From: Alectoria sarmentosa
Taxonomy: Eukaryota > Ascomycota > Lecanoromycetes > Lecanorales > Parmeliaceae
Assembly (NCBI GenBank): GCA_009733775.1
Contig: WOGZ01000319.1
Span: 1 to 37,899 of the forward strand
Direction: 5' to 3'
Length of the DNA stretch: 37,899 nt
Shown piece by piece: positions 1 through 8,846 of the stretch; the stretch's first letter is position 1, and every line of letters starts with the position of its first letter. Under the pieces are notes generated by a model that worked only from the letters and a program-made list of their open reading frames with translations, did not search any database and was not told the DNA's origin. Position numbers and translations under genes: made by a program.

Positions 1-230
1 GTAAAATCAACAAAAAACGTAAATTTCTCGCTTAATAATCGTAGATCGTAAAACGTAAGATTCGAATTCAAAAAAAAAAATCAAAATCAAAAATCAAAAT
101 CAAAAATAAAAAAAATCACAATTCGTTTCAAATTTGCATAAAATTCATAAATTTAATGAATAACTAAATTTAGAATTTCGATTCGAACAAAAAAACATTG
201 AAATTTAAAAAAAATGCTAAAAAAACATCT
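1..230. other. AT-rich flank of the retroelement insertion, no gene
   Basis: Very AT-rich sequence with A-rich simple repeats (around 69-118). Positions 138-158 are identical over 21 bases to 2564-2584 on the other side of the LTR element. A further stretch (about 165-190) resembles 2625-2647, so the element separates two diverged copies of an older AT-rich repeat. No open frame here looks coding. Confidence 0.6.
226..230. repeat. Target-site duplication, left copy (CATCT)
   Basis: CATCT directly precedes the left LTR and is repeated exactly at 2500-2504 after the right LTR. This fixes the element boundaries. Confidence 0.9.
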
Positions 231-403
231 TGTCAGGGATTAAACGTATGATCAAATGATATGGGTGTTACAGTATGAATAAAATATCAACTATGGTGTT
301 TCTATCTAGTAGAAGCATGTGCATATGTAGGCCGCAAGGCCTTGGCGCGCTAGGCCGATAGTCGGACCGTGCGTTGTAGAGAGGAAAGAGTGAAACCATG
401 ACA
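231..403 (-). repeat. LTR, left copy (3' LTR of the minus-strand element)
   Basis: 173 bp with terminal TGTCA/TGACA. It aligns without gaps to 2327-2499 with 11 differences, all A/G or C/T. The polypurine tract at 407-416 (read on the minus strand) marks this as the 3' LTR. It carries more AT-directed changes than the other copy, for example TGTTTC against TGTTTT and CATATG against CATGTG. Confidence 0.9.
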
Positions 404-919
404 TTACCCCCCTCTTAAAAACATGTCATGTCTTTATGATTTCTTGATTGACGGCAGCGGGGTAACGACAGCGAGGTTCATAAACACATTCATCACATTT
501 ATCACATTCATCCAGCATGCATGCATGCGTGCATGCGTGTGTTCATCAAAATCGAAACTTTTTCGTGTGTCGGCGGAGACGCTCTCAACATCCAGGCCTT
601 CAGCGATCGCAACAATGAGTCAAATCTCATGAAAAGTGGCTTCGGACGTAATTAATAGGAGTGCGAACAAGGGCAAATGAGTGAGGAATGATTCAAATGT
701 ATGAATGTTGAGTAATGAGATTGCATGATGATTGCTTTCAGAGCAAGAATTTGGGTTTTGACGCATTCGAATCGAACGGGCCTGAATCGTTGAAAAACGC
801 AAAGTTCGATATTTTGTCGGATCGAATGCTGATCATGCGCTAACCGAATGCAATTAGATTGCGCTGTGGGAGAATGTAAAGATGCTATGAATCACATGGC
901 CGGGCGCAGACCTATATTA

Positions 920-2001
920 CTATTTTTTCTCAACAGCTTTCTCCTTGACATGTAATGATTTGATCTCCTCAAATGACAGTGATATGGATTGTTTGCAAGC
1001 CTCGGTCTGATTGAGTCGATGGTCACGTTCAAGACACTTGAAACATCGTCTTTCCTTTTTCAATAGTGCTTCAAATTCGTCCGAGTATGTAGATTTCGCA
1101 TGGGGTGCGACGGTGTGGGTTAGAAACTTCTGTTCATCGATTTCTTCCACATTAGAAATGGCTCAAAGACGCATATTTTGATCGCATCTTCGTAATCGTT
1201 CCATATATTGATTATATGTGAATGTGGTTTCGTTCAAGGTTTAAAGGCGGAGTTTGAGGGTGATAAATCGTTTTAAAGTGGAAGTTTTATGACTTTCGAT
1301 GTAATTCAATGGGGTTATGGTAACTGAAAAGCGAGCATAAAACTCATTGAATGTCTCATCTTTGATGTATCTTATGATCATTGCGGGGCTGTGTAGCTCC
1401 GCATCACATTTAACTAATTAATCAAACTCGCCGAACATGCTGTGAAGCTCTTTGATCATTTCATGTGATGAAATGTAAGAATCGTTACTCATAAGATCTG
1501 CTCGTGCCTTGAAAACGTCTAATGTCGTTTTTTTGCAATGGTCTCGAATATATTCCATTTTATCACGCTCTGTGAAATATAACACAGCGCTTTAACGGAA
1601 TTTTGCGTTCAAATGGAATCGTCATTCATTTCATTTATCTTTGTCACCGTAGAAAAGAGGGACGTCGGGATATTTTTTGTTTTCCCCAGATTCAATGTGT
1701 TGCGTAATAATCTTTTTCGTGGAAAATTTCATCTTGATCGATGTATCCTCCGCATCGAAATCCAGAGGCTTTAAAACAATTGTCTCTTTGACAGTCAAAG
1801 CCTTGATTTTCGTTTTCAATTTTTCATTCTTTGCCGTCACAGTCTTGATGTTAAGACGATGTAAATCTCGTGATGCCCGCAGGCGTGCGATAATAGTGTT
1901 AAGATCAAGAATCGTGATGTTAAGATCACGATTGATGGTTTCCAATTCCTGAATCCTCGTGGATTCGGAGGTTTCTTTTTCACGATCCGAGTTTATGATG
2001 A
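920..2001 (-). pseudogene. Degenerate Gag of the LTR element
   Basis: Reading the minus strand from about 2001, a charged heptad-rich segment (QELETINRDLN to KTKIKALTVKE) is followed by YPDVPLFYGDKDK, which resembles the start of the capsid region in fungal Ty3/gypsy Gag proteins. The same frame then meets TGA twice within four codons and later TAA codons, but stays protein-like between them (for example SAVLYFTERDKMEYIRDHC and SHEMIKELHSMFGEFD). Further down (920-1150) lies a zinc-knuckle-like CFKCLERDH...C. Its last spacing is longer than the usual CX2CX4HX4C, so binding may be lost. Stops at expected Trp (TGG to TGA) and Gln (CAA to TAA) positions fit RIP. The product is not functional as it stands. 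Confidence 0.7.
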
Positions 2002-2019
2002 GTAATCGAATAATCGTGT

Positions 2020-2280
2020 TGTAAGGCAGGCAAATGAATAAGTAGATAGGCAGGTAGGCAGATAAGCAGATAAATAGATAAGAGATAATCGAATTGTTTT
2101 TGTAGATAAGCAGGCAGGTAGGTGACAATTGTTCGAGATATCTTTGCAAAGGCAGGCAGGCAGATAAGGTAAGCGGATCCTCGAGATCTCTTCGCAAGTA
2201 GACAGGCGAATAAATAATCGTTATTCGAGATGTCTTCGCAAAGGCAGGCAGATAGGCAGGCAGGGCAGGCAATGAGCAAA
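2020..2280. repeat. Imperfect tandem repeats inside the LTR element
   Basis: AGGCAGGCAGATAAGCAGATA-type tetranucleotide runs alternate with three copies of a unit close to TTCGAGATnTCTTCGCAAAGG (near 2130, 2180 and 2226). They lie between the 5' LTR and the Gag region, in the untranslated leader of the element. Confidence 0.75.
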
Positions 2281-2326
2281 TAATCAACAATAACTCGCTC
2301 ACGATTATGTTGGATAATTGATATTA

Positions 2327-2499
2327 TGTCAGGGATTGAACGTATGATCAAATGATATGGGTGTTACAGTATGAATAGAATATCAATTATGGTGTTTTTA
2401 TTTAGTAGAAGCATGTGCATGTGTAGGCCGCAAGGCCTTGGCGCGCTAGGCCGATAATCGGGCCGTGCGCTGTAGGGAGGAAAGGGTGAAACCATGACA
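2327..2499 (-). repeat. LTR, right copy (5' LTR of the minus-strand element)
   Basis: 173 bp, the partner of 231-403. It holds AATATCAATTAT at 2379-2390. Its exact reverse complement, ATAATTGATATT, sits at 2314-2325, one base inside the LTR edge, where a primer binding site belongs. The transcript would be expected to start in this part of the LTR. Confidence 0.9.
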
Positions 2500-2504
2500 C
2501 ATCT
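2500..2504. repeat. Target-site duplication, right copy (CATCT)
   Basis: Exact match to 226-230, directly after the terminal TGACA of the right LTR. Confidence 0.9.
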
Positions 2505-2760
2505 AGAAAAAAAAATAAAAAAAAAAGTTTTAAAATCAAAACAAATAAACATTAACATTTCAAATAAAATTCATAAATTTAATGCATTTACAATTTTTAT
2601 GTATTTATTATTTAAATATATTATTAAATTTAAAATTTCAGTTCGAAGAGGAAAAAAAAAAAAAAAAAAAAAAAAGTTTTTAGTCGGCGTCAAGTCTTAA
2701 ATTCGTTCCGCCTTCGTTTGTTTTTAAATATCATGAATTTAATTCATGGGTCTTGACTTG
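2505..2760. other. AT-rich flank with long poly-A run, no gene
   Basis: AT-rich DNA including an uninterrupted run of 24 A (2652-2675). The 21-bp match at 2564-2584 to the left flank marks this as the other half of a repeat split by the LTR element. Base composition becomes normal at about 2760. Confidence 0.6.
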
Positions 2761-3055
2761 TCAATTAATAAAATGATTAAGGGCCTTTCGGCAAAATGTA
2801 TCTCCGCCCGGCAAAAACTTGCAAAGCGCGACGCGTTCTCGAATTGGAAATCTCGAGCAGAGACAGATAGTGTTGACAACGAAATCTGGGGATTGTTTGG
2901 TGATCTGTGTTGGTGAGCCTTGTCTATAGGATGCCAGGCTAAGAATGGTGGCTCCCGAATCTGCTGATACGCATATCTGGTCCCCTTCATGGATCAAGTA
3001 AACACAAGGAAGTGAGAAAGTGGCTAATCTTGTTGCTCGTGCTTTTGCCATCACT

Positions 3056-5434
3056 ATGGGTATCTCTGGTATGTTTGGTAGCTCAGTATTGAGTTGTGCG
3101 GTTTTAATTTCTTCAAGGTCTGCTCCCACTTCTGAAATCCATCCAAAAGCCTTGCAATTTGAAGAAATTCGCCGGCGAGACCGTTGGAGTTGATGCATAT
3201 GGCTGGTTACATCGAGGGACAGTGGCCTGTGCCATCGACCTCGCCCTGGGCAAGCCGACGACCAAGTATACTTGACCATCCTGGGACATTCTTCCGCTGC
3301 TAAACCGTAGTCCAGGCATATCGACTTCTCCATGCATCGAGTACGAATGCTGATCCACTTTGGTGTGATTCCGTATATTGTTTTCGACGGCGACTTCCTG
3401 CCCAGTAAAGCGGCAACGGAAGTCGAAAGGGCAAAGAGACGTGAAGAGAGTAAAAGAAAGGGACTCGAATTCTACAGGCTTAACAAACCCTCCCAAGCCC
3501 ACTTGGAGCTTCAAAAGGCAGTCGATGTTACCCCGGAGATGGCAAGACAGTTGATCGAAGAGCTCAAGAAAGCTGGCATACAATATGTTGTTGCGCCTTA
3601 CGAAGCAGATGCTCAGCTGGCTTACCTCGAGCGACAAGGAATTATACAGGGCATGCTATCCGAGGATTCGGATCTACTGGTCTTTGGCGCCAAGCGGCTC
3701 CTGACAAAGCTTGACCAGTATGGCGACTGTATCGAGATCAATCGGGCCGACTTTACAGCTTGTAGAGAGATTAGCTTGGTTGGATGGTCGGACGCTGATT
3801 TCAGACGCATGGCCATTCTCAGTGGATGTGATTATCTGGCTAGCATTAACAGAATGGGATTGAAGTCTGCTTACAGGCTTGTGCGGAAGTACAAGACTAT
3901 AGAGAAGATTCTGCGCATATTGTCATTCGACGGACAATATCATATACCACCAGGTTACCTTGAAGCCTTTCACAAGGCCGAGCTGACGTTCCTCCACCAA
4001 CGTGTATTTTGCCCGTTGAAGAAGGACGTTGTGATGATGACCGACCTTCAGGCCGATGCGCAGCCTGAAGATTTCTCGTTCATTGGAGCCGAGGTAGAGC
4101 AAGAAATTGCCATGGGAGTCGCGAAGGGAGACCTTGACCCGATGACCAAACAACCCATTCGCGTCAAAGACACAGTCAAGACCACTCCAAGAACACCATG
4201 GAACAATCCACGGAGGAACACAATCGACACATATCCGGATACGAAAGCCGTCAAACCGATAGATTCAATTTTTAAGCCAAAGAGAACGGCCCTGGCAGAA
4301 TTGGACCCCAATAGCTTCAAGCCCTCGCCGACACAGGGAAGACTTCTGCGGCAAGCCAATGGAGTAACTTGGGAGTCAAGTTCAGCTCCAGCTGGGCCAC
4401 CAACTCTCAGGCCGAGTCCATCAATGCCTTTTGGACCTCGATCTGCTCTGTCAAATAGGGTTTCGGAGACCGTGACCAGTGTAGGCGCTGCTCCGACCAG
4501 GCCCACTGCCTCAAAGCGGCGAAGACTTTGCATTGATCCGAGTGATAGCCTGGATTCAGAAAATGTAGTAGCATCGGAGTCTGGACGAAGTCGGTTCTTC
4601 ACACCCAATACCACGGATCTTAGCCCATCAATGAAAAGAAGCGAAAAGAATCGAAAAGGAAAGAGCGCAGATATAACAATCTGGTCAGACGACTCCGTCG
4701 AGGACCTCATGGCAGAGTTGCCGGAAGTGACAGGTTGTCCACGGCCGTCGAGCAAAGGAAAGATGGAGATATTTAGAGATGATACTCAAGAAACGGCAGA
4801 GGATGATCGTCCCTCGGGAGTGCAGGATGATGAGATAGCGAGAGAAGATTCGCAGTATTCAATTGCCTCCAGAGGAACAGTAGAGTCAGAGAGGTCTTCC
4901 AGTACATCCGCGACAACTTTCACAAGCTCCGCGCTGTCCGTTGCTACCACTTTGGACAAGAACGTCACGGCGGAACTGAAGGCCTTGGCTCAGAAGTATA
5001 CCTACCAGCCGGAGACAGAACGAATGAAGTTACAAAGAAGGGAAATGGAGAGCTCAAAGGAGCTTCGGGCAGGAGCGATTGTGAGCCGAGCGATATCGAA
5101 GCCTCCAATATTCAGACAGCGAAGTGTGACACCTCTTGCACGGCTTGGCCTATGTGCAATGAAACGATCAAGATATTGCGGCGGTCTCTCCAACAATGGT
5201 GTGAGTGGCCCAGGAAGCGTTAAGGAAAGTGCATCAAACCAAGGTATCACACATGTGATGAAAGCTGTCCCTGAGGTGGCGTTAGCTTACAGCGTCGGAC
5301 CTGACGCTTCCATGACAAAGGGCAGCGAGGACGCCATCATTCCAGGTTCAGAAGACGAAGGCGAATCCGCCTCTGAGATAGAAGAGCCAATCAAGGCAAA
5401 GGTCGACTTCAGGCGTTTTGTTTTCACAGGATAA
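3056..5434 (+). CDS. EXO1: Exonuclease 1, 5'-3' exonuclease/flap endonuclease of the XPG/Rad2 family
   Basis: Exons 3056-3068, 3118-3265 and 3316-5434 (introns of 49 and 50 nt) give 759 residues. The protein starts MGISGLLPLLKSIQK, the classic Exo1 N terminus. The start is fixed by that motif, since the first exon is only 13 nt. Metal-binding acidic residues seen here are D30 (VDAYGW), D78 (VFDGD), E150 and D152 (YEADAQ), D171 and D173 (SEDSD) and D226 (GCDY). These match the positions known for human EXO1 almost one for one. A helix-two-turn-helix region follows (INRMGLKSAYRLV). The C-terminal half is Ser/Pro-rich and disordered, as in other fungal Exo1 proteins, where mismatch-repair partners bind. 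Role: end resection and mismatch excision in the nucleus. The ATG lies about 550 bp from the LTR element. Confidence 0.95.
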
Positions 5435-5743
5435 TTGCTTGAGCGTCTCGCAAGGTGTTCTGGTAAAGCATAAGGATTTGGGCCTCGGAACATGGTTGTC
5501 AGAGCATGGCATAGCGTGTGGAGTCTCAGGCAAGAGGTAGGAATGGATCATGGAATTGAAGTGCTTTTGTGTCGTCGTTTCATGTTATCAGTATGTTCAT
5601 TTACCACACAGTATCAATAGACCGCAAATCTATCGGAGTGGCAAACGCCGATGACTCATCCAAAGAGCCACACCAGGTCGCACGTGACTTTTCTTATATA
5701 GCAAAGTATTTATTACTGCAAATATGAGTTAATCACTCTCCAG
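5435..5743. other. EXO1 3' flank and tRNA upstream region
   Basis: No open frame of note. A TATATA-like stretch (about 5694-5700) lies roughly 45 bp upstream of the tRNA gene and may help place Pol III. A CACGTGAC E-box-like site is at about 5681. Confidence 0.4.
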
Positions 5744-5850
5744 GACACTTTGGCCGAGTGGTTAAGGCGACAGACTTGAATCTTATCTCCTGATATAGAT
5801 TCCGACATCTGTTTCATTCGTGAGCGCAGGTTCGAACCCTGCAGGTGTCG
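5744..5850 (+). tRNA. tRNA-Ser(UGA) with a 26-nt intron
   Basis: The acceptor arms GACACTT and AGGTGTC pair with one G-T, followed by discriminator G as expected for serine. The D arm GCC...GGC, anticodon stem ACAGA/TCTGT, a long variable arm (TCA-TTCG-TGA, class II) and T arm GCAGG-TTCGAAC-CCTGC are all intact. The anticodon TGA is at 5777-5779, in loop CTTGAA plus A. A 26-nt intron (5781-5806) interrupts the loop one base after the anticodon, the standard nuclear position. It reads UCA codons. Confidence 0.95.
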
Positions 5851-5860
5851 TAGCAACGAA

Positions 5861-5867
5861 TTTTTTT
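5861..5867 (+). terminator. Pol III terminator of tRNA-Ser
   Basis: A run of seven T begins 11 bp after the tRNA 3' end, with a second T run at 5871-5875 as possible backup. Confidence 0.8.
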
Positions 5868-6061
5868 GGATTTTTGTGGTTGGGGGATTTATCTTTAAGT
5901 AGTAAGTAAGTAATCATCAGTCAGGTTCGACTGAGTTGCTGATTAATTTTGTGCTACAAGAACAACGGTTATGATTCTTCCAAAGGAAAGATTTCTCAGC
6001 TCTATTCGAGCGCCTGAGACTCCAACCGATGCATACACCAACCATACTCCCCGCTTTCCAT

Positions 6062-7728
6062 TCAAAATCCAAACCCACCGGGAAACTGGAATCCCCCTCC
6101 ACCTCCACCGCCCTGAAATTTGAATCCTCCCCCACCACCACCACCTCCTCCTCCTCCTCCTCCTCCTTGCTTGAAAAAGAACTGCTGACCCCCGGGTCCC
6201 TGTCCAAACGGGCTTCCGTGAAACGGCTGCCCCTGCTGTTCCGGATTATTTGGGTCGTCGCCCCTGTCAAACCTCGCTCTCAACTCCGGATCGCTGAGCA
6301 CTTCATACGCCTCATTGATATCCGCCATCTTCTTCGCCGCCTGCTCTTCCGATACTCCCAGGGAGCTTGCCTTATCGGGGTGGTACTTTTTCGTCATTGT
6401 TCGATAGGCCTTTTTGATTGCGCGGCCGTCCGCGTCCGTGGGGACGCTTAGGACTTTGTAGTAGTCTTTTGTCTTGCTGCGTTTGAGCAGGGTATGGGCA
6501 TTTTGGAGGAGAGATGGAATATTTTGGGCTGCAGGATGATGTTCTTTTGCGAGGTTGAGCGTATCAATGGCGGCTTCGAAGTCTTCCGCGTCAATTTGAG
6601 TCTGGGCTTGAGCGATCAGACCAGGGAGTGAATGGGCCTTCAGGGTGAGAGCTTCGGTACAATAGGGAGCCGCTTTCTTTTTGTTAATCTGAGAGGCGTG
6701 TTAGCACAAACGTCAAATGATTATTGGACTACAAAAATTCGTACCTCTGTGTAGCACTCGCAAGCCATCTCGACCAGACTGCTGTAAAGTTCATTTGGCG
6801 AATTCTCATGTACGTAGTTAGCCTCCTTATATTCCTTGACGTCTCCTTTCACATCTTGCATCAGCCCCGAATCCTCGGCCGTCCCTACCAGAAGCTTCAC
6901 AGCGCTGTTGAATTGGCGCTTCTCCTTCAATCCGAAGGCTTGCTTTAAGACCTTGTCGAGCTGCTTCTCCCGCCTGAAGAGCTTGCTGCAAGTCTTCGAA
7001 TCCGGATCCGATCTTAGACACTTCCTCATCTGCTCAATACCCTTGTCCGTGTCGGCCATTGAGTAGAACATCATTGTCGATATCTGCATATGAGGTTCAA
7101 TGGCCGAAGGCGAAATCTGCAACGCATGCGCCAGATCGCTGACCCCTTCCAGCACTTCTCCCCTCTCAAACCGACACCGTGCTCTCAATTGCCTCAAACT
7201 CAAAGCCGTGCTTGCGACCATTATTGCTGTACCAGCGTGACCAACACAATTCTCCCAGTCGCCAGCCTTTTCCGCATCCGACGCCAGAGATGCGGCTCCC
7301 CATGCTTCCTCGAGCTGCGTAAAGTCTGCGCTTTCTGTTTTCTTTGCCCTCACATAGTCCCCCTTTGCTGCCACCCAGTCGGCGTTTCTACTTTTGATCT
7401 TGGCCCTTTGTAGTAAGGCTCCTTCAAAGTCAGGTCTGATGGTCAGTACTTTGTCAAAGTCCTGACTCGCTTTATCGTTTTTCCCTAACGAAAGGTATGT
7501 GGCACCACGCTGAAAGATGGTGAGGTAGTTCCGAGGATCTCGTGAGATAGCAACGTCAAAATATGTAAGAGCGTCGTTTGCATTGCCTTGGGCGAGGTGG
7601 GATTTGGCGGAGGAGACGAGGGAGGCGACGGGGGTATCCGAGGGTATATCTGACAGGGATATGCAATGAACAAGGGGCGAGGAAAGGAGGACAGCTCCCA
7701 GAGCTAGACATGATAATCGTGTGATCAT
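6062..7728 (-). CDS. ER-lumenal TPR and J-domain co-chaperone (DNAJC3/P58IPK type)
   Basis: Exons 7728-6745 and 6688-6062 (one 56-nt intron, phase 0) give 536 residues. An N-terminal signal peptide (MITRLSCLALGAVLLSSPLVHC) is followed by tandem TPR units (for example SHLAQGNANDALTYFDVAI). The J domain begins near residue 403 (DYYKVL) and has an intact HPD triad at 431-433. The tail is a Gly-rich stretch with repeated GGGG and Phe, ending FPGGFGF, with no KDEL-type signal. Family knowledge: such proteins bind unfolded chains with the TPRs and stimulate BiP/Kar2 ATPase in the ER. The tail is encoded by a GGN run that reads as a pyrimidine-rich tract on the plus strand (about 6080-6170) and may vary in length. 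Its 3' end converges with the tRNA-Ser gene. Confidence 0.9.
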
Positions 7729-7859
7729 TGTGAGAATACCATAATGAGTGTCCTGTCCCTTGAAGAGAGTGCGGAGGAAGAAAAGAAGACGTTAGTCGTA
7801 CTTTTAATGAATGATTAAGGGAAAGCCAAGTGGCATTTCGATAAAGTACGGTAGTGCAG

Positions 7860-8346
7860 AGGTCGGCACTGAAAGTCTTGCACGTGCCAAGAAAAAGGGT
7901 CCACCTGTCGGATAATGCCCCAATGCCACTGGAGAGTTGCCTGGACAATGCGCTCGGAGTTGCTTCGGGTTTGTGCCTAACGCGTTCCAACTTGAAGGCT
8001 CATGCGCCTATCAGGCCCCAAAGAGGTCCTTTAATTCAGTCTATGCGGTCCCAGGGATTTGCTGTACTCTAGGGTCTCTACTCGTCTTGCCGAAAAGTCT
8101 ATCTTCTTGGCAGTTTAGTCGTAAAAGGCTAGCTTCACACTTAGCATATTCTAAGTGTCAAATTGAGGGGAAACGAGATAGTTTGATTGGTGGATATTTC
8201 CGCCCTGGTCTGCCAAGAGGATAGACTTTTCGGCGAGACGAGTAAAGTAGCTTAAGTAGGTAAGTAAAATACAGGGCTGCCGTCCGACAATAGGGTTAGG
8301 GCTGCTACTAGCACTGTGCATGCCTTTCAGTGCCGAGTGCCGACCT
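7860..8346. mobile_element. hAT-like miniature transposon, copy 1, interrupted by another element
   Basis: The left end AGGTCGGCACTGAAAG and the right end (inverted) AGGTCGGCACT plus GAAAG match, except that the right end duplicates CGGCACT. Inner parts match copy 2 at 28118-28394: GGACAATGCGCT (7943-7954) with flanking similarity, and TAGGGTTAGGG followed by a TACTAGC-CTGT block. It has no coding capacity. After removing the 164-bp insertion it is about 323 bp. The hAT assignment rests only on the look of the terminal repeat. I could not fix a clean 8-bp target duplication. Confidence 0.55.
8079..8244. mobile_element. Miniature inverted-repeat element (MITE), TA-flanked
   Basis: Arms 8079-8113 and 8210-8244 are 35-bp inverted repeats with only two mismatches, both T/C. 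The outermost bases are TA at both ends, as a Tc1/mariner-type insertion would leave. The centre (about 96 bp) is not palindromic and has no open frame. It sits inside the hAT-like copy 1 and is absent from copy 2, so it looks like a nested insertion. Confidence 0.7.
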
Positions 8347-8368
8347 AGTACGTATTTTACTTGCTTAC
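8256..8368. repeat. Inverted repeat GTAGGTAAGTAAAATAC / GTATTTTACTTGCTTAC
   Basis: Arms at 8256-8272 and 8352-8368 pair over 17 bp with one mismatch. The right arm lies just outside the end of the hAT-like copy. It belongs to the GTAAAGTA/TACTTTAC-rich words found in several intergenic spaces here. Confidence 0.5.
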
Positions 8369-8846
8369 GAGTATGCTCGTACTGTACAAGGCCCTGACTG
8401 ACGCCAAGCTTTTCAATCCGCTCGGCCAATTCTCTCCACATTCCACCCCTTCGCAGTTCTTACAATATTCCTGAGGTCACAAAGCTCAGAATTCAACTAC
8501 CACCATACCAATACAAACTGACATTCTTCGTCCTTCAGCTCTGTTATACGACCATATTAGGTATCATCGACCAGATAGCATTCCTCTCCATATCCTATTG
8601 AGACTGCCCACATACATTATTGGACGTGCTCGCCTTGCCGTTTACATTCCCCTGGGACCGTGAAAGCGTCGTGCAACCTAGTACTGTAATTTCATTACTG
8701 CTTCGGCGACGCTGCTACAAAGGTATCGCCTCAACCAGTTGGCCTCTTCATTCATCCTCCTTTGAAGCCCGTTAGAGCCTCGTCGAACGTCATAGGCCAA
8801 ACGACAACCCCACATCTCCCATCGCCTAACGGCTTCAGCCAACCCA
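8369..8846. other. Intergenic, upstream of the coiled-coil gene
   Basis: No conserved open frame. Presumed promoter and 5' leader of the gene at 8847, with pyrimidine-rich stretches. No clear TATA box seen. Confidence 0.35.

Larger units (their letters stand above)
231..2499 (-). mobile_element. Gag-only (non-autonomous) LTR retrotransposon, RIP-mutated
   Basis: Two 173-bp direct repeats (231-403 and 2327-2499), each starting TGTCA and ending TGACA, enclose 1.9 kb. The element is flanked by the perfect 5-bp duplication CATCT (226-230 and 2500-2504). A purine run, AAGAGGGGGG on the minus strand, lies next to the left LTR (407-416) as a polypurine tract would, so the element reads on the minus strand. 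Inside I see only Gag-like sequence: a coiled-coil segment, a capsid-like stretch and a cysteine knuckle. There is no protease, reverse transcriptase, RNase H or integrase, and no room for them. The two LTRs differ at 11 sites, all transitions. Frame-breaking stops fall where Trp or Gln codons would be expected. Both facts fit RIP. The family is probably Ty3/gypsy-like, judged from Gag style only. Confidence 0.9.

Noticed and set aside
1677..1952. Plus-strand open frame in the LTR element
   Set aside because: It is the mirror of the Gag frame on the minus strand.
2649..2676. Poly-A run as a sign of a LINE or processed pseudogene
   Set aside because: No coding remnant or target duplication beside it. 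It lies in AT-rich low-complexity DNA.
6029..6451. 140-codon plus-strand frame rich in Ser and Thr
   Set aside because: Antisense shadow of the Gly-rich tail and J domain of the co-chaperone.
8291..8301. TAGGGTTAGGG, telomere-like
   Set aside because: Only one and a half repeat units, and the same word occurs at 28352-28362 inside the second copy of the miniature transposon. It is part of that element, not a telomere.
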